Below, in pieces: positions 28,514-42,493 of a DNA stretch of 64,000 nucleotides. The notes beneath the pieces are model-generated. The model made no database searches. It was not told where the DNA came from and was given only the letters and a program-made list of their open reading frames with translations. Position 1 is the first letter of the stretch. The number at the start of each line of letters is the position of its first letter. The DNA is from Trabulsiella guamensis ATCC 49490. GTDB taxonomy: Bacteria; Pseudomonadota; Gammaproteobacteria; Enterobacterales; Enterobacteriaceae. The position numbers were made by a program, and so were the translations under genes. The stretch covers positions 56,072-120,071 of the forward strand of contig NZ_JMTB01000091.1 in assembly GCF_000734965.1 (NCBI RefSeq), in the 5' to 3' direction.

Positions 28514-28541
28514 AGAGCCCTCTCCCTGGAGAGGGCTTTTT
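28514..28541. terminator. Terminator between plsB and ubiA
   Basis: The stem AGCCCTCTCC/GGAGAGGGCT is followed by a T-tract on the plus strand. It lies between convergent genes. Confidence 0.88.
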
Positions 28542-29411
28542 TTATGCCATAAAGCTCATCGCCAGCCCAAGAAACAGCACCAGACCGACGTAGTTATTGT
28601 TCATAAACGCTTTGAAACAGGCATCGCGCTCGCGATCTTTAATCAGCTTCTGTTGATATACAAACAGCGCACCAGCGACGGCCACCGACCAGTAAAACGC
28701 CCAGCCGAGATGATTCATTATGCCGATAGCGACCATCAGCGCCAATACCGCGACCTGCAAAATACCAATGATCAGCTTGTCGTATTGCCCGAACAAAATC
28801 GCCGTCGATTTAATGCCGATTTTCAGGTCGTCATCGCGATCAACCATCGCATACTGCGTGTCGTAAGCTACTGCCCACAGAATGTTGGCGAGGAACATCA
28901 GCCAGCAGCTCAGCGGCAGCGATTCGCTGACCGCCGCAAACGCCATCGGAATGGACCAGCCAAACGCTGCGCCCAGCACCACCTGCGGCAGATGAGTGTA
29001 GCGTTTCATAAAGGGGTAAACCCATGCGAGCGCGAGCGCTGCCACAGAGAGCAGAATGGTCATGGTGTTAAGCGTCAACACCAGCAAAAATGAGAGCATA
29101 ACCAGTACGACAAACAGCGTACGCGCTTCTTTCTCAGTGACATCACCGCTGGGCAACGGACGATGCGCAGTACGTTTAACGTGGCCATCGAATTTGCGAT
29201 CGGCATAATCGTTGACCACGCAACCTGCCGCACGCATCAGCCAGACGCCAGCGACAAAGACGGCGAGGATCCACAACGGCGGCAGACCGGGCGCCGCCAG
29301 CCACAACGCCCACAGCGTCGGCCATAGCAACAGCAACGCGCCAATTGGTTTGTCGGTACGCATCAGGCGATGAAATGCCAAAAGCTTATTCTGCGTAAGA
29401 CTCCACTCCAT
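28542..29411 (-). CDS. ubiA: UbiA, 4-hydroxybenzoate octaprenyltransferase
   Basis: UbiA is an inner-membrane prenyltransferase that attaches the octaprenyl tail to 4-hydroxybenzoate in ubiquinone synthesis. Both aspartate-rich magnesium-binding motifs are present: NDYADRKFD (about 67-75) and DRDDD after YDTQYAMV (about 183-195). There are about eight hydrophobic helices. The length is 289, one residue less than E. coli. It follows ubiC by 13 bp in the same operon. Confidence 0.97.
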   Translation of the reverse strand: MEWSLTQNKLLAFHRLMRTDKPIGALLLLWPTLWALWLAAPGLPPLWILAVFVAGVWLMRAAGCVVNDYADRKFDGHVKRTAHRPLPSGDVTEKEARTLFVVLVMLSFLLVLTLNTMTILLSVAALALAWVYPFMKRYTHLPQVVLGAAFGWSIPMAFAAVSESLPLSCWLMFLANILWAVAYDTQYAMVDRDDDLKIGIKSTAILFGQYDKLIIGILQVAVLALMVAIGIMNHLGWAFYWSVAVAGALFVYQQKLIKDRERDACFKAFMNNNYVGLVLFLGLAMSFMA

Positions 29412-29424
29412 TTTTTTGTACCTC

Positions 29425-29922
29425 TTAATACAGCGGCGATGCAGGCAAAAATAGCTCTGTCAGTAACAGCGGTTTCCCGCTCAGGCGAAGGCGGGAACGA
29501 CGCCCCCACAGCTCTGCATAGCGACCGATTTCAATAAAATCCCGGGTCAGCGATGACGACGTAAACAGGTAACGACCCAGCGGCACGGTCCCGAGCTGCT
29601 GCAGCGCCAGCTCCGGGCCGGTCAGCGTGGATTCAGGCACCACGGTGCGCCCCGCCAGCCACGGTTCGCCATCAGCACACAGCAGAATTTCCCGCAACCA
29701 GTAACGCGGCTCGTCGGGTAACAATGCCTGTTCTTCTTCGATGGCATCGCGTGTCACAAAGCCTTCGCGGATCATCGTCACAGTGATGGTTTTGCCCTGC
29801 TGCTCAAAACGTTTGGTCATGGAATCTTCCAGCAGCAGCCAGTCCAGCAGTTGCGGATCCAGAGAGGGAATTGCGTCGTAATAGCGTAGCTCACGCAGTT
29901 GCGTGAGTGCCGGATGTGTCAT
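29425..29922 (-). CDS. ubiC: UbiC, chorismate pyruvate-lyase
   Basis: UbiC converts chorismate to 4-hydroxybenzoate and pyruvate, the first committed step to ubiquinone. The 165 residues equal E. coli, including [21 protein letters not shown] and the WLREILLC and [16 protein letters not shown] blocks. I chose the ATG at 29922 because it gives the conserved [12 protein letters not shown] start with GGAG upstream. The open frame extends 11 codons further. It forms an operon with ubiA. E. coli yjbI, which lies next to ubiC, is not present here. Confidence 0.96.
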   Translation of the reverse strand: MTHPALTQLRELRYYDAIPSLDPQLLDWLLLEDSMTKRFEQQGKTITVTMIREGFVTRDAIEEEQALLPDEPRYWLREILLCADGEPWLAGRTVVPESTLTGPELALQQLGTVPLGRYLFTSSSLTRDFIEIGRYAELWGRRSRLRLSGKPLLLTELFLPASPLY

Positions 29923-30040
29923 GCCTGACGTCTCCAATACATAACTTTGTGGCATTGTAACGCAGAAAAGCGATTTCGGGGGCGGGGAAACGTCAATATA
30001 CGATCATTAGCGTAACAGGCATGTAACGAACCTTAATAAT

Positions 30041-30069
30041 AAAAAAGGTGCGCCCGGGGTGGACGCACC
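30041..30069 (-). terminator. Terminator of the malK-lamB-malM operon
   Basis: On the minus strand the stem GGTGCGTCC/GGGCGCACC is followed by six T residues. Confidence 0.85.
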
Positions 30070-30108
30070 GAAAGGCTTCGCCTAAACATCAGCATTGCGG
30101 GGAAACGG

Positions 30109-31041
30109 TTACCCCTTGCCTTTTACACTGCTGATAAAGGTGGAACGAGCAGATGTCGAGCCGAGGCGTTCAGCTTCGTCCAGGAGTTTCAGGGCTTTAT
30201 CAACATCACCTTTGGCAACCGCCTGCTTAATGGCGTTGTTGAAATAGGCTTCCGTATCATTGAGTACCGGTGCGCTCGGTTTCGCTGGTGCTACAGGCGC
30301 TGCCGCAACCGGTGCGGCATAGGCCGGTGCTGCCGTGTTGCCGACAGTGACCGGGCCAGGTTTAGAGGCGCCGAACAGCGGGCCGACCAGCACGCTGGAG
30401 CCGGAAGAGGTTTTCACTTTCAGTTTCACCGTGCCGTCAGTCACGTGGCGGGCAATCGGATCCGGGATGTCAGGCACCGCGTTGCCGGTACCTTTCGCAT
30501 AGGCTTTTGCCGGATCAAGCAGCGTGGTGGTCTGCTGGAGATCCTGTGGCGTAGTGAAGACCAGCACGTAAATTTTCTGCTGACCCAGCGCTGGCGTCAG
30601 GCGCATTTCGCCTTCCAGACGGTCGGCGCTCATGACGCCTGGCTCCTGGTAAGTAAAATAGCTGCTCGGGAAAAACGCAGAAGGCGTCATGTTCTGATCA
30701 AGAATGAGTACGTTCGGCGCAAAGACCTGCGTTCTCTTATCCACTTCGCTACTGAGCGTCAAATACAGCTCACCGATATTAGCCGGTACGCTATACGCGG
30801 CGACCGGACCACTGATGCCTGGAACATTAAGCTGCTGGCCGCCCGTGGAAAGTTGGGTCGCCTGCGTTTTGGATTGATCGACTGGCGTCCAGGTCAGTTG
30901 CTGGAGTGCATCAGTCGGGATGGTGGGTGCGGCAGAGGTATTCTGCGGCACAATATTCACATCAGCGAGCGTCATCATCGGAGCGCTGGCCAGTAAACCT
31001 GCACAGAGACTCAGTGCGACGAGACTTTTTTTCATTTTCAT
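30109..31041 (-). CDS. malM: MalM, periplasmic protein of the maltose regulon
   Basis: MalM is an exported protein encoded last in the malK-lamB-malM operon. Its exact role is not settled. The 310 residues have a signal peptide (about 1-26, ending TLA). The body is conserved up to about residue 230, followed by an Ala/Pro-rich linker (about 235-260) and a conserved helical C-terminus ending STFISSVKGKG. It is four residues longer than E. coli because of the linker. Confidence 0.94.
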   Translation of the reverse strand: MKMKKSLVALSLCAGLLASAPMMTLADVNIVPQNTSAAPTIPTDALQQLTWTPVDQSKTQATQLSTGGQQLNVPGISGPVAAYSVPANIGELYLTLSSEVDKRTQVFAPNVLILDQNMTPSAFFPSSYFTYQEPGVMSADRLEGEMRLTPALGQQKIYVLVFTTPQDLQQTTTLLDPAKAYAKGTGNAVPDIPDPIARHVTDGTVKLKVKTSSGSSVLVGPLFGASKPGPVTVGNTAAPAYAAPVAAAPVAPAKPSAPVLNDTEAYFNNAIKQAVAKGDVDKALKLLDEAERLGSTSARSTFISSVKGKG

Positions 31042-31151
31042 CGTTATTCCCTCAAACAGGGTCCAGTCGGTAGCCAGGCAATGGCGCGCTGAACCTAAGG
31101 AGAGAGGGGCTTGCGCCCCTCTTCAGGTCATTACATCGGGTTAACTTACTA

Positions 31152-33643
<2,492 letters not shown>

Positions 33644-33750
33644 GCCCTTCTCCCTTCGTTACAACCTGTCACCAACAGACACATTCAAGTTGCGCTGACT
33701 ATGCGCCATTGATCACGGGCGTGAATCCTCCACCCCCGTGGTTTTTTATG

Positions 33751-33770
33751 GGGGAGGAGGCGGGAGGATG
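33751..33770. promoter_or_regulatory. MalT boxes, malK side
   Basis: GGGGAGGAGG is an exact MalT box, and an adjacent GGGAGGATG is a near match. They sit on the malK side of the divergent region. Confidence 0.8.
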
Positions 33771-33815
33771 AGAGAGCAGGCCCTGCCACCGGAGACAGTA
33801 GGCGCAGAGGATTTT

Positions 33816-33831
33816 TGTGATGGTCATTACA
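33816..33831. promoter_or_regulatory. CRP site in the mal control region
   Basis: TGTGATGGTCATTACA matches TGTGA-N6-TCACA with one change. Confidence 0.8.
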
Positions 33832-33878
33832 AAAAAGGGGACGTTTTTATGTGCGCTGGCACCCATAACTCATTTTTA

Positions 33879-33894
33879 TGTAACAGAGATCACA
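33879..33894. promoter_or_regulatory. Second CRP site in the mal control region
   Basis: TGTAACAGAGATCACA has one mismatch to the CRP consensus and lies nearer malE. Confidence 0.75.
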
Positions 33895-33920
33895 CAAACC
33901 GGGGTTGGGGCGTAGACAAA

Positions 33921-33930
33921 GGGAGGATGG
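33921..33930 (+). promoter_or_regulatory. MalT box, malE side
   Basis: GGGAGGATGG lies just upstream of the probable malE -10 region (GCTAAATAA) and fits the promoter-proximal MalT site. Confidence 0.65.
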
Positions 33931-33944
33931 AAAGGGGTTGCTAA

Positions 33945-35204
<1,260 letters not shown>

Positions 35205-35215
35205 ATCAGAAAAAC

Positions 35216-35241
35216 GGCGGGTAGCACTTCGCTTACCCGCC
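35216..35241 (+). repeat. Stem-loop between malE and malF
   Basis: The perfect 8-bp stem GGCGGGTA/TACCCGCC with a 10-nt loop lies in the malE-malF gap. In E. coli, REP hairpins at this place stabilise the malE message and keep MalE more abundant than MalF. The same role is inferred here. Confidence 0.7.
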
Positions 35242-35286
35242 TGCTGTCGTTCAGGAACATGTTCACCGTTGTAGAGGAAGATCCCC

Positions 35287-36831
35287 ATGGATGTCATTAA
35301 AAAGAAGCACTGGTGGCAAAGCGACGCCCTGAAGTGGTTGATCATTGGCGTGCTGGGCCTGCTGGTTGGTTACCTTGTTGTTTTAATGTACGCCCAGGGA
35401 GAGTACCTGTTCGCCATCATGACGCTGATCCTAAGCGCTGTTGGCCTTTATATCTTTGCGAATCGCAAAGCCTATGCCTGGCGCTATGTGTACCCTGGCG
35501 TCGCCGGGATGGGTCTGTTTGTTCTGTTTCCGCTGATCTGTACCATCGCTATTGCGTTCACCAACTACAGCAGCACTAACCAGTTGACGTTTGAACGTGC
35601 GCAACAGGTACTGATGGACCGCGTGTACCAGGCCGGGAAAAGCTTCAACTTTGGTTTATATCCGTCGGGAAATGAGTGGAAGCTGGCGCTGACCGACGGG
35701 GAAAGCGGGAAAAATTATCTCTCTGACGCCTTTACACTGGGCGGCGAACAAAAGCTGACGGTAAAAGAAGCCAATGCTCTGCCTGAAGGCGAGCGGGCAA
35801 ATCTGCGTGTCATCACCCAGAATCGCCAGGCGCTGAACCAGCTGACCGCGATCCTGCCCGATGAAAGCAAAGTGGTGATGAGCTCGTTGCGTCAATTTTC
35901 CGGTACGCGCCCGCTGTATACGCTTAGCGACGATGGTGTCCTGACCAACAATCAAAGCGGCACAAAATATCGCCCAAACAACAGTGCCGGGTTTTATCAG
36001 GCGATCAATGCCGATGGCGGCTGGGGTGACGAGAAACTCAGCCCTGGCTATACCGTGACCATTGGCTGGGATAATTTCACCCGCGTCTTTACCGACGAAG
36101 GTATTCAGAAACCGTTCCTGGCAATTTTCGTCTGGACGGTGGTGTTCTCGGTACTGACCGTGTTGCTGACGGTGGCTGTCGGCATGGTACTGGCTTGCCT
36201 GGTGCAATGGGAAGCGCTGAAAGGCAAAGCGATTTATCGTGTACTGCTGATCCTGCCCTATGCGGTGCCATCGTTCATTTCTATTTTGATTTTCAAAGGG
36301 TTGTTCAACCAGAGCTTTGGTGAAATCAACATGATGCTGAGCACGTTGTTTGGCATCCGACCGGCGTGGTTCAGCGACCCAACCACCGCCCGCGCGATGA
36401 TCATCATCGTCAACACCTGGCTGGGCTATCCGTACATGATGATCCTCTGCATGGGGCTGCTGAAGGCGATCCCGGACGATCTCTATGAAGCATCGGCGAT
36501 GGATGGCGCGGGTCCATTCCAGAATTTCTTCAGGATCACCCTGCCGCTGCTGATCAAACCGCTGACTCCGCTGATGATCGCCAGCTTTGCGTTTAACTTT
36601 AACAACTTCGTGCTGATCCAGTTGCTGACCAATGGCGGGCCGGATCGTCTCGGCACCACCACCCCGGCGGGTTATACCGACTTGCTGGTGAGCTACACCT
36701 ACCGCATCGCCTTCGAAGGCGGCGGCGGGCAGGACTTTGGACTCGCGGCGGCGATCGCCACAATCATCTTCCTGCTGGTGGGCGCGCTGGCGATTGTGAA
36801 CCTGAAAGCCACACGAATGAAATTTGACTAA
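35287..36831 (+). CDS. malF: MalF, maltose ABC transporter permease
   Basis: MalF is one of the two membrane subunits of the maltose importer. The 514 residues equal E. coli. Eight membrane segments are separated by a large periplasmic loop between the third and fourth segments (about residues 95-275). The EAA coupling loop [14 protein letters not shown] near 400 contacts MalK. GAGGAAG precedes the ATG. Confidence 0.97.
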   Translation: MDVIKKKHWWQSDALKWLIIGVLGLLVGYLVVLMYAQGEYLFAIMTLILSAVGLYIFANRKAYAWRYVYPGVAGMGLFVLFPLICTIAIAFTNYSSTNQLTFERAQQVLMDRVYQAGKSFNFGLYPSGNEWKLALTDGESGKNYLSDAFTLGGEQKLTVKEANALPEGERANLRVITQNRQALNQLTAILPDESKVVMSSLRQFSGTRPLYTLSDDGVLTNNQSGTKYRPNNSAGFYQAINADGGWGDEKLSPGYTVTIGWDNFTRVFTDEGIQKPFLAIFVWTVVFSVLTVLLTVAVGMVLACLVQWEALKGKAIYRVLLILPYAVPSFISILIFKGLFNQSFGEINMMLSTLFGIRPAWFSDPTTARAMIIIVNTWLGYPYMMILCMGLLKAIPDDLYEASAMDGAGPFQNFFRITLPLLIKPLTPLMIASFAFNFNNFVLIQLLTNGGPDRLGTTTPAGYTDLLVSYTYRIAFEGGGGQDFGLAAAIATIIFLLVGALAIVNLKATRMKFD

Positions 36832-36844
36832 GGAGGGACAGACG

Positions 36845-37735
36845 ATGGCAATGGTACAACCGAAATCTCAGAAGCTGCGCCTCTTTATCACGCACCTGCT
36901 GCTGCTCGTCTTCATCGCGGCAATTATGTTTCCGCTGCTGATGGTGATCGCCATCTCCCTGCGTGAAGGCAACTTCGCCACTGGCAGCCTGATCCCGGAT
37001 AATATCTCCTGGGAGCACTGGCGGCTGGCGCTCGGATTCAGCGTTGAGCATGCCGACGGCCGCGTCACACCGCCGCCGTTCCCGGTGCTCTTGTGGCTGT
37101 GGAACTCGGTGAAAATTGCCGGGATCACCGCTATCGGCATTGTGGCGCTCTCCACCACCTGTGCGTACGCCTTCGCCCGTATGCGTTTCCCAGGCAAAGC
37201 CACGCTGCTGAAAGGGATGCTGATTTTCCAGATGTTCCCGGCGGTGCTGTCACTGGTGGCGTTGTATGCCCTCTTTGACCGTCTCGGTCAGTACATTCCG
37301 TTTATCGGCCTCAACACGCACGGCGGGGTGATCTTCGCTTATATGGGCGGTATTGCGCTGCACGTCTGGACTATTAAAGGCTATTTCGAAACCATCGACG
37401 GTTCTCTGGAAGAGGCGGCGGCGCTGGATGGCGCGACACCGTGGCAGGCCTTCCGTCTGGTGCTGTTACCCCTGTCAGTGCCGATTCTGGCGGTGGTGTT
37501 TATTCTGTCGTTTATCGCGGCGATCACTGAAGTGCCAGTCGCCTCGCTGCTGCTGCGTGACGTCAACAGCTACACGCTGGCGGTAGGTATGCAGCAATAC
37601 CTGAACCCGCAAAACTACCTGTGGGGCGATTTTGCCGCGGCGGCAGTGCTGTCCGCCATCCCCATCACCCTTGTGTTCCTGCTGGCACAGCGCTGGCTGG
37701 TCAGCGGTCTGACGTCGGGGGGCGTGAAAGGATAA
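36845..37735 (+). CDS. malG: MalG, maltose ABC transporter permease
   Basis: MalG is the second membrane subunit of the maltose importer. The 296 residues equal E. coli, with six membrane segments. The EAA loop [15 protein letters not shown] near 190-205 contacts MalK. The C-terminus GLTSGGVKG reaches into the MalK dimer. I chose the ATG at 36845 because AGGAGGG precedes it. The frame is open seven codons further upstream. It starts 13 bp after malF. Confidence 0.97.
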   Translation: MAMVQPKSQKLRLFITHLLLLVFIAAIMFPLLMVIAISLREGNFATGSLIPDNISWEHWRLALGFSVEHADGRVTPPPFPVLLWLWNSVKIAGITAIGIVALSTTCAYAFARMRFPGKATLLKGMLIFQMFPAVLSLVALYALFDRLGQYIPFIGLNTHGGVIFAYMGGIALHVWTIKGYFETIDGSLEEAAALDGATPWQAFRLVLLPLSVPILAVVFILSFIAAITEVPVASLLLRDVNSYTLAVGMQQYLNPQNYLWGDFAAAAVLSAIPITLVFLLAQRWLVSGLTSGGVKG

Positions 37736-37824
37736 GTTTCATTGTTATGCCACTGCAACCCTCAAATGCTGTTCATTGCGAATAATTGTGACTGTTCAGG
37801 CGGCCTCCGGGCCGCCCTTTTTTA
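37722..37824 (+). ncRNA. malH: Candidate MalH small RNA from the malG 3' end
   Basis: In E. coli, processing of the malG 3' untranslated region releases an RNA of about 104 nt, MalH, that tunes porin messages. The equivalent stretch here has about 65 nt of unpaired sequence after the malG stop and ends in a strong terminator. The 5' end is a guess based on the reported size. Confidence 0.35.
37799..37823 (+). terminator. Terminator of the malEFG operon
   Basis: The 7-bp GC stem GGCGGCC/GGCCGCC with a TCCG loop is followed by CTTTTTT. It abuts the psiE stop codon. Confidence 0.9.
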
Positions 37825-38232
37825 TTCGCGTTTCAGCCGTTTAGAGTTACAAAGCCATAGCGTGATCACCAACAACAGGATCGCCGCCGAGTAGATCAGC
37901 ACATCCAGCGGGGATTTGTGATCAACAATGATCAACCGCACGATGGCGGTGATCCCGATGTAAATAAAGTAGCGCAGCGGGAAGTGAAAGCCTGACTGAA
38001 AATACTTCACAATTAGAGCGATAAATTCAAAGTAGAGAAAATAGACCACCAGCCCTTCCACCAGCGCGTACTTGCTGGTTTGCTCGGGGGCGAACAAAAC
38101 ATCTGCCAGATGCAGCGTCTCTTTGCCAAGAAAAACGACCAGAATCAACCCAAGGGTCAGCAGACCCAGATTCAACACGGTCTGCAGGATGGTGGAGATG
38201 AACTCAACACGGGGACGAGTGAGTGATGTCAT
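37822..38232 (-). CDS. psiE: PsiE, phosphate-starvation-inducible membrane protein
   Basis: PsiE is a small inner-membrane protein induced by phosphate starvation in E. coli. Its function is unknown. The 136 residues equal E. coli, with four hydrophobic segments and the conserved [20 protein letters not shown] block. A likely ribosome binding site AAGGTG precedes the ATG. E. coli xylE, which lies near psiE, is absent here. Confidence 0.94.
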   Translation of the reverse strand: MTSLTRPRVEFISTILQTVLNLGLLTLGLILVVFLGKETLHLADVLFAPEQTSKYALVEGLVVYFLYFEFIALIVKYFQSGFHFPLRYFIYIGITAIVRLIIVDHKSPLDVLIYSAAILLLVITLWLCNSKRLKRE

Positions 38233-38312
38233 AACAGCACCTTTATCGCAGTGGCGAGCCTCCTGTATAACGCAAAAGTGTGACGGAGATCTATATTTTT
38301 TATTTATGCTTA

Positions 38313-38342
38313 TTGCCGGGTAAGCACAGCGCCACCCGGCAA
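38313..38342. repeat. REP-like palindromic element
   Basis: TTGCCGGGTAAGCACAGCGC is followed by CACCCGGCAA, forming an imperfect palindrome of the enterobacterial REP type. It lies between yjbH and psiE, just past the yjbH stop. Confidence 0.8.
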
Positions 38343-38349
38343 TAAAACA

Positions 38350-40446
38350 TCAACGGAAATTCACGCTGCGATCGCTGGTCATGTCATACAACTGGAATTT
38401 GCGTCCCAGTTTCTGACCGCCGTCACGCGTCAGCGGTGTCCAGCCGATGGCGGCACGGCTGCGGGTCGGGCCTGACGAGAAGATATCCAGCGGCACAGAC
38501 ACATACACGCCTTTGGTGAAATCCCCTTCCCCGTACTCTTCCGGTGACACGTTAGTGATCGTCGCGTATGCGCCCACCACTACGCCGCTGTCGAAGTGTT
38601 TCGCCACTTCGAGCGTACCGCCCTTATCGCCTGCCAGATATTGCCCGACGCTGGCTTTGATCAGCACATCCTGTGCAAACGGCGGCGTCCAGTAGGCGGT
38701 CAGGTGACCCGTTTTCGCGCTGTAATCGGTGAACTTCATCATGTCCTGCGCGCTACGCCAGTCACGCTGTTTCACATAGTTTGCATCAATACCAAACGCC
38801 CAGTTGCTGTCGACCGGACGATAGAGCACTTCCGCGCCCGCACCGCCGAACATAGTTTCCAGATAACCGCCGTACACCTGGCCGTAGAAACCGTTGCCGA
38901 AGTACTGCAGGTAGTTGGCCTGCAGGTTATTGACGTAAATATCGTTCTCCACATACTCACGCACGTGGGTTCTGACGCGCGGCAAATGTGAATCCTGCGG
39001 CGGATTGGTGTAGTTAAATTTGTCGTAGTTATTGGCCAGATTGGCGAACAGGCTGCCAGTGGTGATCAGGTGGTCGGTCACCCACCAGTCCGCAGTACCC
39101 ATCACGCCCAGCTGATACATGTAGAAGCTTTCCGGGCCGCCGATGGACTGATTCAGTACCGGGTCGATATGCACGTCGAAACGCGACTTATCGATATACC
39201 AGCCCTGCTCCGTTTTCTCCGGTATCACCGGCTCGATGCGTTTCTGCGCCAGTGGCGTTTCGTGACCTAACGGCTCGCCCTCCAGATGATTGCGCAAGCT
39301 GGCGACATCGGTTTCGGTGGTCACCTGCGGCAGATTAAGACGGTTTTCAGTAATGCGGATGGTGCGGATCCCGTCCGGCAGATCATTCATGATAATCCGG
39401 TTAGCGCGCTCAATACCTTCACGCGAGTCGCGGTATTTCACCTGCTCGCCGGTAACGTACAGCGTGTCGCCTTTCACCTGAATCTGTGGATCCGCCAGAC
39501 CAGCGTTGTATTTCAGCAGGGTCAACTGGTTCGACACCACGGAATGTTGCAGGATCGCGTCCTGTGGTTCCGGCTGATATTTCGGCCGGGCGTTGTCGTT
39601 GTAAGACGGGCGCAGATCGTTAAAATTGGTCCGCAACGTCACACCAAACATAAAGGTGTTACCGCGCTCATAGCTCAGGTTAACGTCGGCCCAGTCAGTG
39701 ACACGGTAAATGGCGCCGACGTTAAACTTGCTTTTCTGCTCGATTTTTCCGGCAAATTCATCGCTGTAATTGTTACCTTCGTACTCCAGCTTCAGGCGCA
39801 GTGGCTGCCACGGGGTCTGATATTCAACGCCGCCAAACAGCGCGGTCGGGCCGTGGAACATCTGACTGCCATCCACCGAGCCCGCTTCACGATAACTATT
39901 GTCGCGGTAGCAAAATTTATCACTGTAGGAACAGAGCGGGTTTTTCACGTTGCCGCTGGTGCCGAGATAACCCCAGCCGAGCCCCAGCGAGAAATCGAAC
40001 GGTCCCCAGGCTTTGCTGGCGACGATGTATTCCGCATCAAACAGACCGGTCCCGCCGATATCCCGTGCGCCCACCGCCACCTGCGGCAGCCAGTAGCCCT
40101 CTTCCCACAACCGCAGTTTGAGATCGAACGCTTTATCTTTGTAAGTCTGGTCGCCGGAGAAGGCATCAACACTGCTGTATTGTCGGGTACGCACATCGGT
40201 ATAACGCAAAGTGGTTTCCAGCCAGGGGAAGAGCTGTATCGAACCGGAGTAATAGCGATACTGATCGTTATCTCGATAGTTGATGCTCATCTCACCTTCC
40301 CGCGCCATACGCGCAGTAGGCGTCTGCATCAACCCCACGCCACCAAAATCCGACTGTGACGGTCCAACAGGCGCCGGATACGTTTCTGCATGGCAGGCCG
40401 CGCTCACACCCAACGCCAGCAGACTATAGAGAAATCTTCTTTTCAT
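38350..40446 (-). CDS. yjbH: YjbH, outer-membrane lipoprotein-like barrel of the Yjb exopolysaccharide system
   Basis: This exported protein of 698 residues has a signal peptide (1-20, ending CHA) and a body rich in alternating beta strands and aromatic residues, typical of an outer-membrane barrel. In E. coli the yjbEFGH operon affects production of an extracellular polysaccharide, and YjbH is predicted to sit in the outer membrane. Its start overlaps the yjbG stop by one base, so translation is probably coupled. Confidence 0.93.
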   Translation of the reverse strand: MKRRFLYSLLALGVSAACHAETYPAPVGPSQSDFGGVGLMQTPTARMAREGEMSINYRDNDQYRYYSGSIQLFPWLETTLRYTDVRTRQYSSVDAFSGDQTYKDKAFDLKLRLWEEGYWLPQVAVGARDIGGTGLFDAEYIVASKAWGPFDFSLGLGWGYLGTSGNVKNPLCSYSDKFCYRDNSYREAGSVDGSQMFHGPTALFGGVEYQTPWQPLRLKLEYEGNNYSDEFAGKIEQKSKFNVGAIYRVTDWADVNLSYERGNTFMFGVTLRTNFNDLRPSYNDNARPKYQPEPQDAILQHSVVSNQLTLLKYNAGLADPQIQVKGDTLYVTGEQVKYRDSREGIERANRIIMNDLPDGIRTIRITENRLNLPQVTTETDVASLRNHLEGEPLGHETPLAQKRIEPVIPEKTEQGWYIDKSRFDVHIDPVLNQSIGGPESFYMYQLGVMGTADWWVTDHLITTGSLFANLANNYDKFNYTNPPQDSHLPRVRTHVREYVENDIYVNNLQANYLQYFGNGFYGQVYGGYLETMFGGAGAEVLYRPVDSNWAFGIDANYVKQRDWRSAQDMMKFTDYSAKTGHLTAYWTPPFAQDVLIKASVGQYLAGDKGGTLEVAKHFDSGVVVGAYATITNVSPEEYGEGDFTKGVYVSVPLDIFSSGPTRSRAAIGWTPLTRDGGQKLGRKFQLYDMTSDRSVNFR

Positions 40447-41186
40447 TATTCAGGTATCCGCTGTGTGAGTGAGTGAAGAATGTCGGCGTTCAGCTCGTCG
40501 TATTTCTTCGTCCACAGGGAATCGGCAAAACCGACAAAAATAAGGCTTCCTGGCATCAGTTCCACGTGGCGTTTGTTCCAGTACGCCACTGGCGCTTTTT
40601 GTGTCCGCCCGTCGGGGTAAATCACCCAGGCGTAGCTGCGGTCGGCACCGCTGAGCAGGCTTTGATCGTCGAGATAACTCGCCACATCACGCTCTGGCGT
40701 GAACGGCAGCGTACCCGGACGACTGATTAAACCGAGCAGACGCACCGTGGAAGGTTGCTGGCCGACCCACAGGGTGTAATCTCCCTGTAGCGGCGGGTTT
40801 GCGCCCGGTTTCACCCGCACAGCGTCAGGGTCGAGACTCACTAACTGGCGTCCCGTTACGTTGATGCTCTGTAATTGCTGGCGCAGCGCGTTAATCGCCG
40901 CACCGTCGTCACCCCCCTCTTCGGCGGCAAGCGCCGCCAGCCGGGCAAGCAACGCCTGATGCTGCTGTTTCGCGGTGGCGGTGGAGAGACGCTCGCTGAT
41001 GACCGCGCCAGGCCACCAGCTGTCTGCCAGCCGTGGCTGCGCGACCAGATCGGCCAGATGTTCGGCATCGGTGAGTTTTTTCGGCTGCGTCGCGCCGTTG
41101 ATATAGACATCCACATTGCCGGCGGCAAAAGCCGTTAATGGTGCGATGAACGAGGCAATCAACGCGGCAATTAAACGATTTTTCAT
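40446..41186 (-). CDS. yjbG: YjbG, periplasmic protein of the Yjb exopolysaccharide system
   Basis: The 246-residue exported protein has a signal peptide (about 1-21) and two SLBB-like or capsule-export-like regions, including [22 protein letters not shown]. This suggests a role in polysaccharide passage. It matches E. coli YjbG. It overlaps yjbF by 4 bp and yjbH by 1 bp, so the operon is tightly coupled. Confidence 0.92.
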   Translation of the reverse strand: MKNRLIAALIASFIAPLTAFAAGNVDVYINGATQPKKLTDAEHLADLVAQPRLADSWWPGAVISERLSTATAKQQHQALLARLAALAAEEGGDDGAAINALRQQLQSINVTGRQLVSLDPDAVRVKPGANPPLQGDYTLWVGQQPSTVRLLGLISRPGTLPFTPERDVASYLDDQSLLSGADRSYAWVIYPDGRTQKAPVAYWNKRHVELMPGSLIFVGFADSLWTKKYDELNADILHSLTQRIPE

Positions 41187-41821
41187 GACTTTGCCGCCTT
41201 AATCAGGGTGGTTTTCACCGGGAAATAGTTCGCCCCGAGGTACTGCTCAGACTGGCGAATTTGCCCCTCGTCATCGATCCAGTAGCGGTTGCGCCAGCGG
41301 GCCTGATCAGTGCTGACTGTCTCTTCCAGCACTCGCACCTGTGTCTCTTCACCCGCTAACGTCAGGGTATCGGTGCCCTCCCAGTGAAATTCGGAACGCG
41401 CAGTGGCGTAGCGCACCTGCTTGTGCTCTGTCCAGCCCATTGTGCGCGTCCAGCTGGTACCATCGACAATCTGTTGAGGTTTCGTCAGCGGGTCGGCCTG
41501 CAGGTTGTTCACCTCGAGGAGGTTGTCGCCGCCAAGCTGCGTTTTTATGATGCGACCGTGTCGGGTCACAAGGGTGGCCTGATCCTGCGTCACCCATTTC
41601 AGCTGTCCGTTTTCCGAGAAAGCGAGCACCACAAACAGCTGAGGGCCACCGTTGAGCTGCATATACTGGCTGGCATAGGGCATGTTCCGGATGTCATCAT
41701 CGGTAAGCTGGACACCGGGTGTGCCAAACAGGCTATCCCAGAGAGATTGTCCCAGTCCTTTTGTACTGGCTGAACATGCCTGAAGCAGCAGGCAAAGAAG
41801 GATAATAATGGGTCGCTTCAC
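41183..41821 (-). CDS. yjbF: YjbF, lipoprotein of the Yjb exopolysaccharide system
   Basis: YjbF is a lipoprotein with signal peptide and lipobox LQAC (cysteine at about 16). The 212-residue product matches E. coli from MKRPIIILLCLLLQACSAS to the C-terminal [20 protein letters not shown] chose the GTG at 41821 because it restores the E. coli N-terminus and length and has GGAG upstream. The ATG at 41851 lies ten codons further up. It is the second gene of yjbEFGH. Confidence 0.92.
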   Translation of the reverse strand: MKRPIIILLCLLLQACSASTKGLGQSLWDSLFGTPGVQLTDDDIRNMPYASQYMQLNGGPQLFVVLAFSENGQLKWVTQDQATLVTRHGRIIKTQLGGDNLLEVNNLQADPLTKPQQIVDGTSWTRTMGWTEHKQVRYATARSEFHWEGTDTLTLAGEETQVRVLEETVSTDQARWRNRYWIDDEGQIRQSEQYLGANYFPVKTTLIKAAKS

Positions 41822-41884
41822 GACTCTTCTCCGAAGGGGCAAAATAACCACACCGAAGTGTGGTTATGGTTAAAGCACCCGCTG

Positions 41885-42127
41885 TTACTGGGTACTGGTG
41901 GTTGTTGTGGTGGTGGTTCCCGTATTGGAGCCATCACCACCACCGGTCGCCGCCAGTGCGACACCCACGGCCGAACTTACGGTGCTGGCGCTGGTTGCGG
42001 TCGAACTGCCCGCAGACACAGACGTCGCTGCCGACCCAGCCGCCTCACCCACTTCCACAGGTGCTGCATAAGCTGAGGTCGCCGCAAGCGCGGATATGGC
42101 AAAAATGCCATACAGGATTTTCTTCAT
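41885..42127 (-). CDS. yjbE: YjbE, small exported Ser/Thr/Ala-rich protein
   Basis: This 80-residue secreted protein has a signal peptide (about 1-21, ending AYA). The low-complexity body of Ala, Ser and Thr ends in [11 protein letters not shown]. It is almost the same as the E. coli protein and is the first gene of yjbEFGH. In E. coli the operon is under RcsCDB control. I could not name an Rcs box here with confidence. Confidence 0.93.
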   Translation of the reverse strand: MKKILYGIFAISALAATSAYAAPVEVGEAAGSAATSVSAGSSTATSASTVSSAVGVALAATGGGDGSNTGTTTTTTTSTQ

Positions 42128-42493
42128 AACTACTTCCCTTCATTGAATGAATGGAGATATGCCTGAAAAGAAATTCAGACGGGATCGAGTATACACAACT
42201 AAAGCAGGCGAATTAGCGCAGGGGAAAATAGCGTGGCGGTTTTCGGATTAATGGATGAAAGGGTTATTAAGCGGCAACTTGAAATTTATTAAAACACGAA
42301 AATTCAATCAATTATAATATAAATATGTACATTCCATTCTCCGTAAAATCCTAAAATAACCCGCGGTGATTAACAGGTTAAATAGTCTTTTCAGATTAAA
42401 CTCAGAACAGAAATTTGCGCTACGTAACGGACAACCGGAATTATCCGATAAAAAAATGCCGGCATTTCGCCGGCATTATTTATGAAATATTAA
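42128..42493. other. Intergenic region between yjbE and pgi
   Basis: This AT-rich gap of 366 bp holds the yjbE promoter and leader and the pgi terminator. A TTTAGGATTTTACGGAGAAT stretch on the minus strand (about 42339-42358) loosely recalls Rcs-box sequences, but the match is weak. No coding sequence is supported. Confidence 0.6.
42456..42478 (-). terminator. Terminator of pgi
   Basis: The stem AATGCCGGC/GCCGGCATT with a short loop is followed on the minus strand by TTTTTATCGG. Confidence 0.85.

Noticed and set aside
39286..40359. A 357-codon frame antisense to yjbH
   Set aside because: It is a shadow of a conserved operon gene with no start signals.
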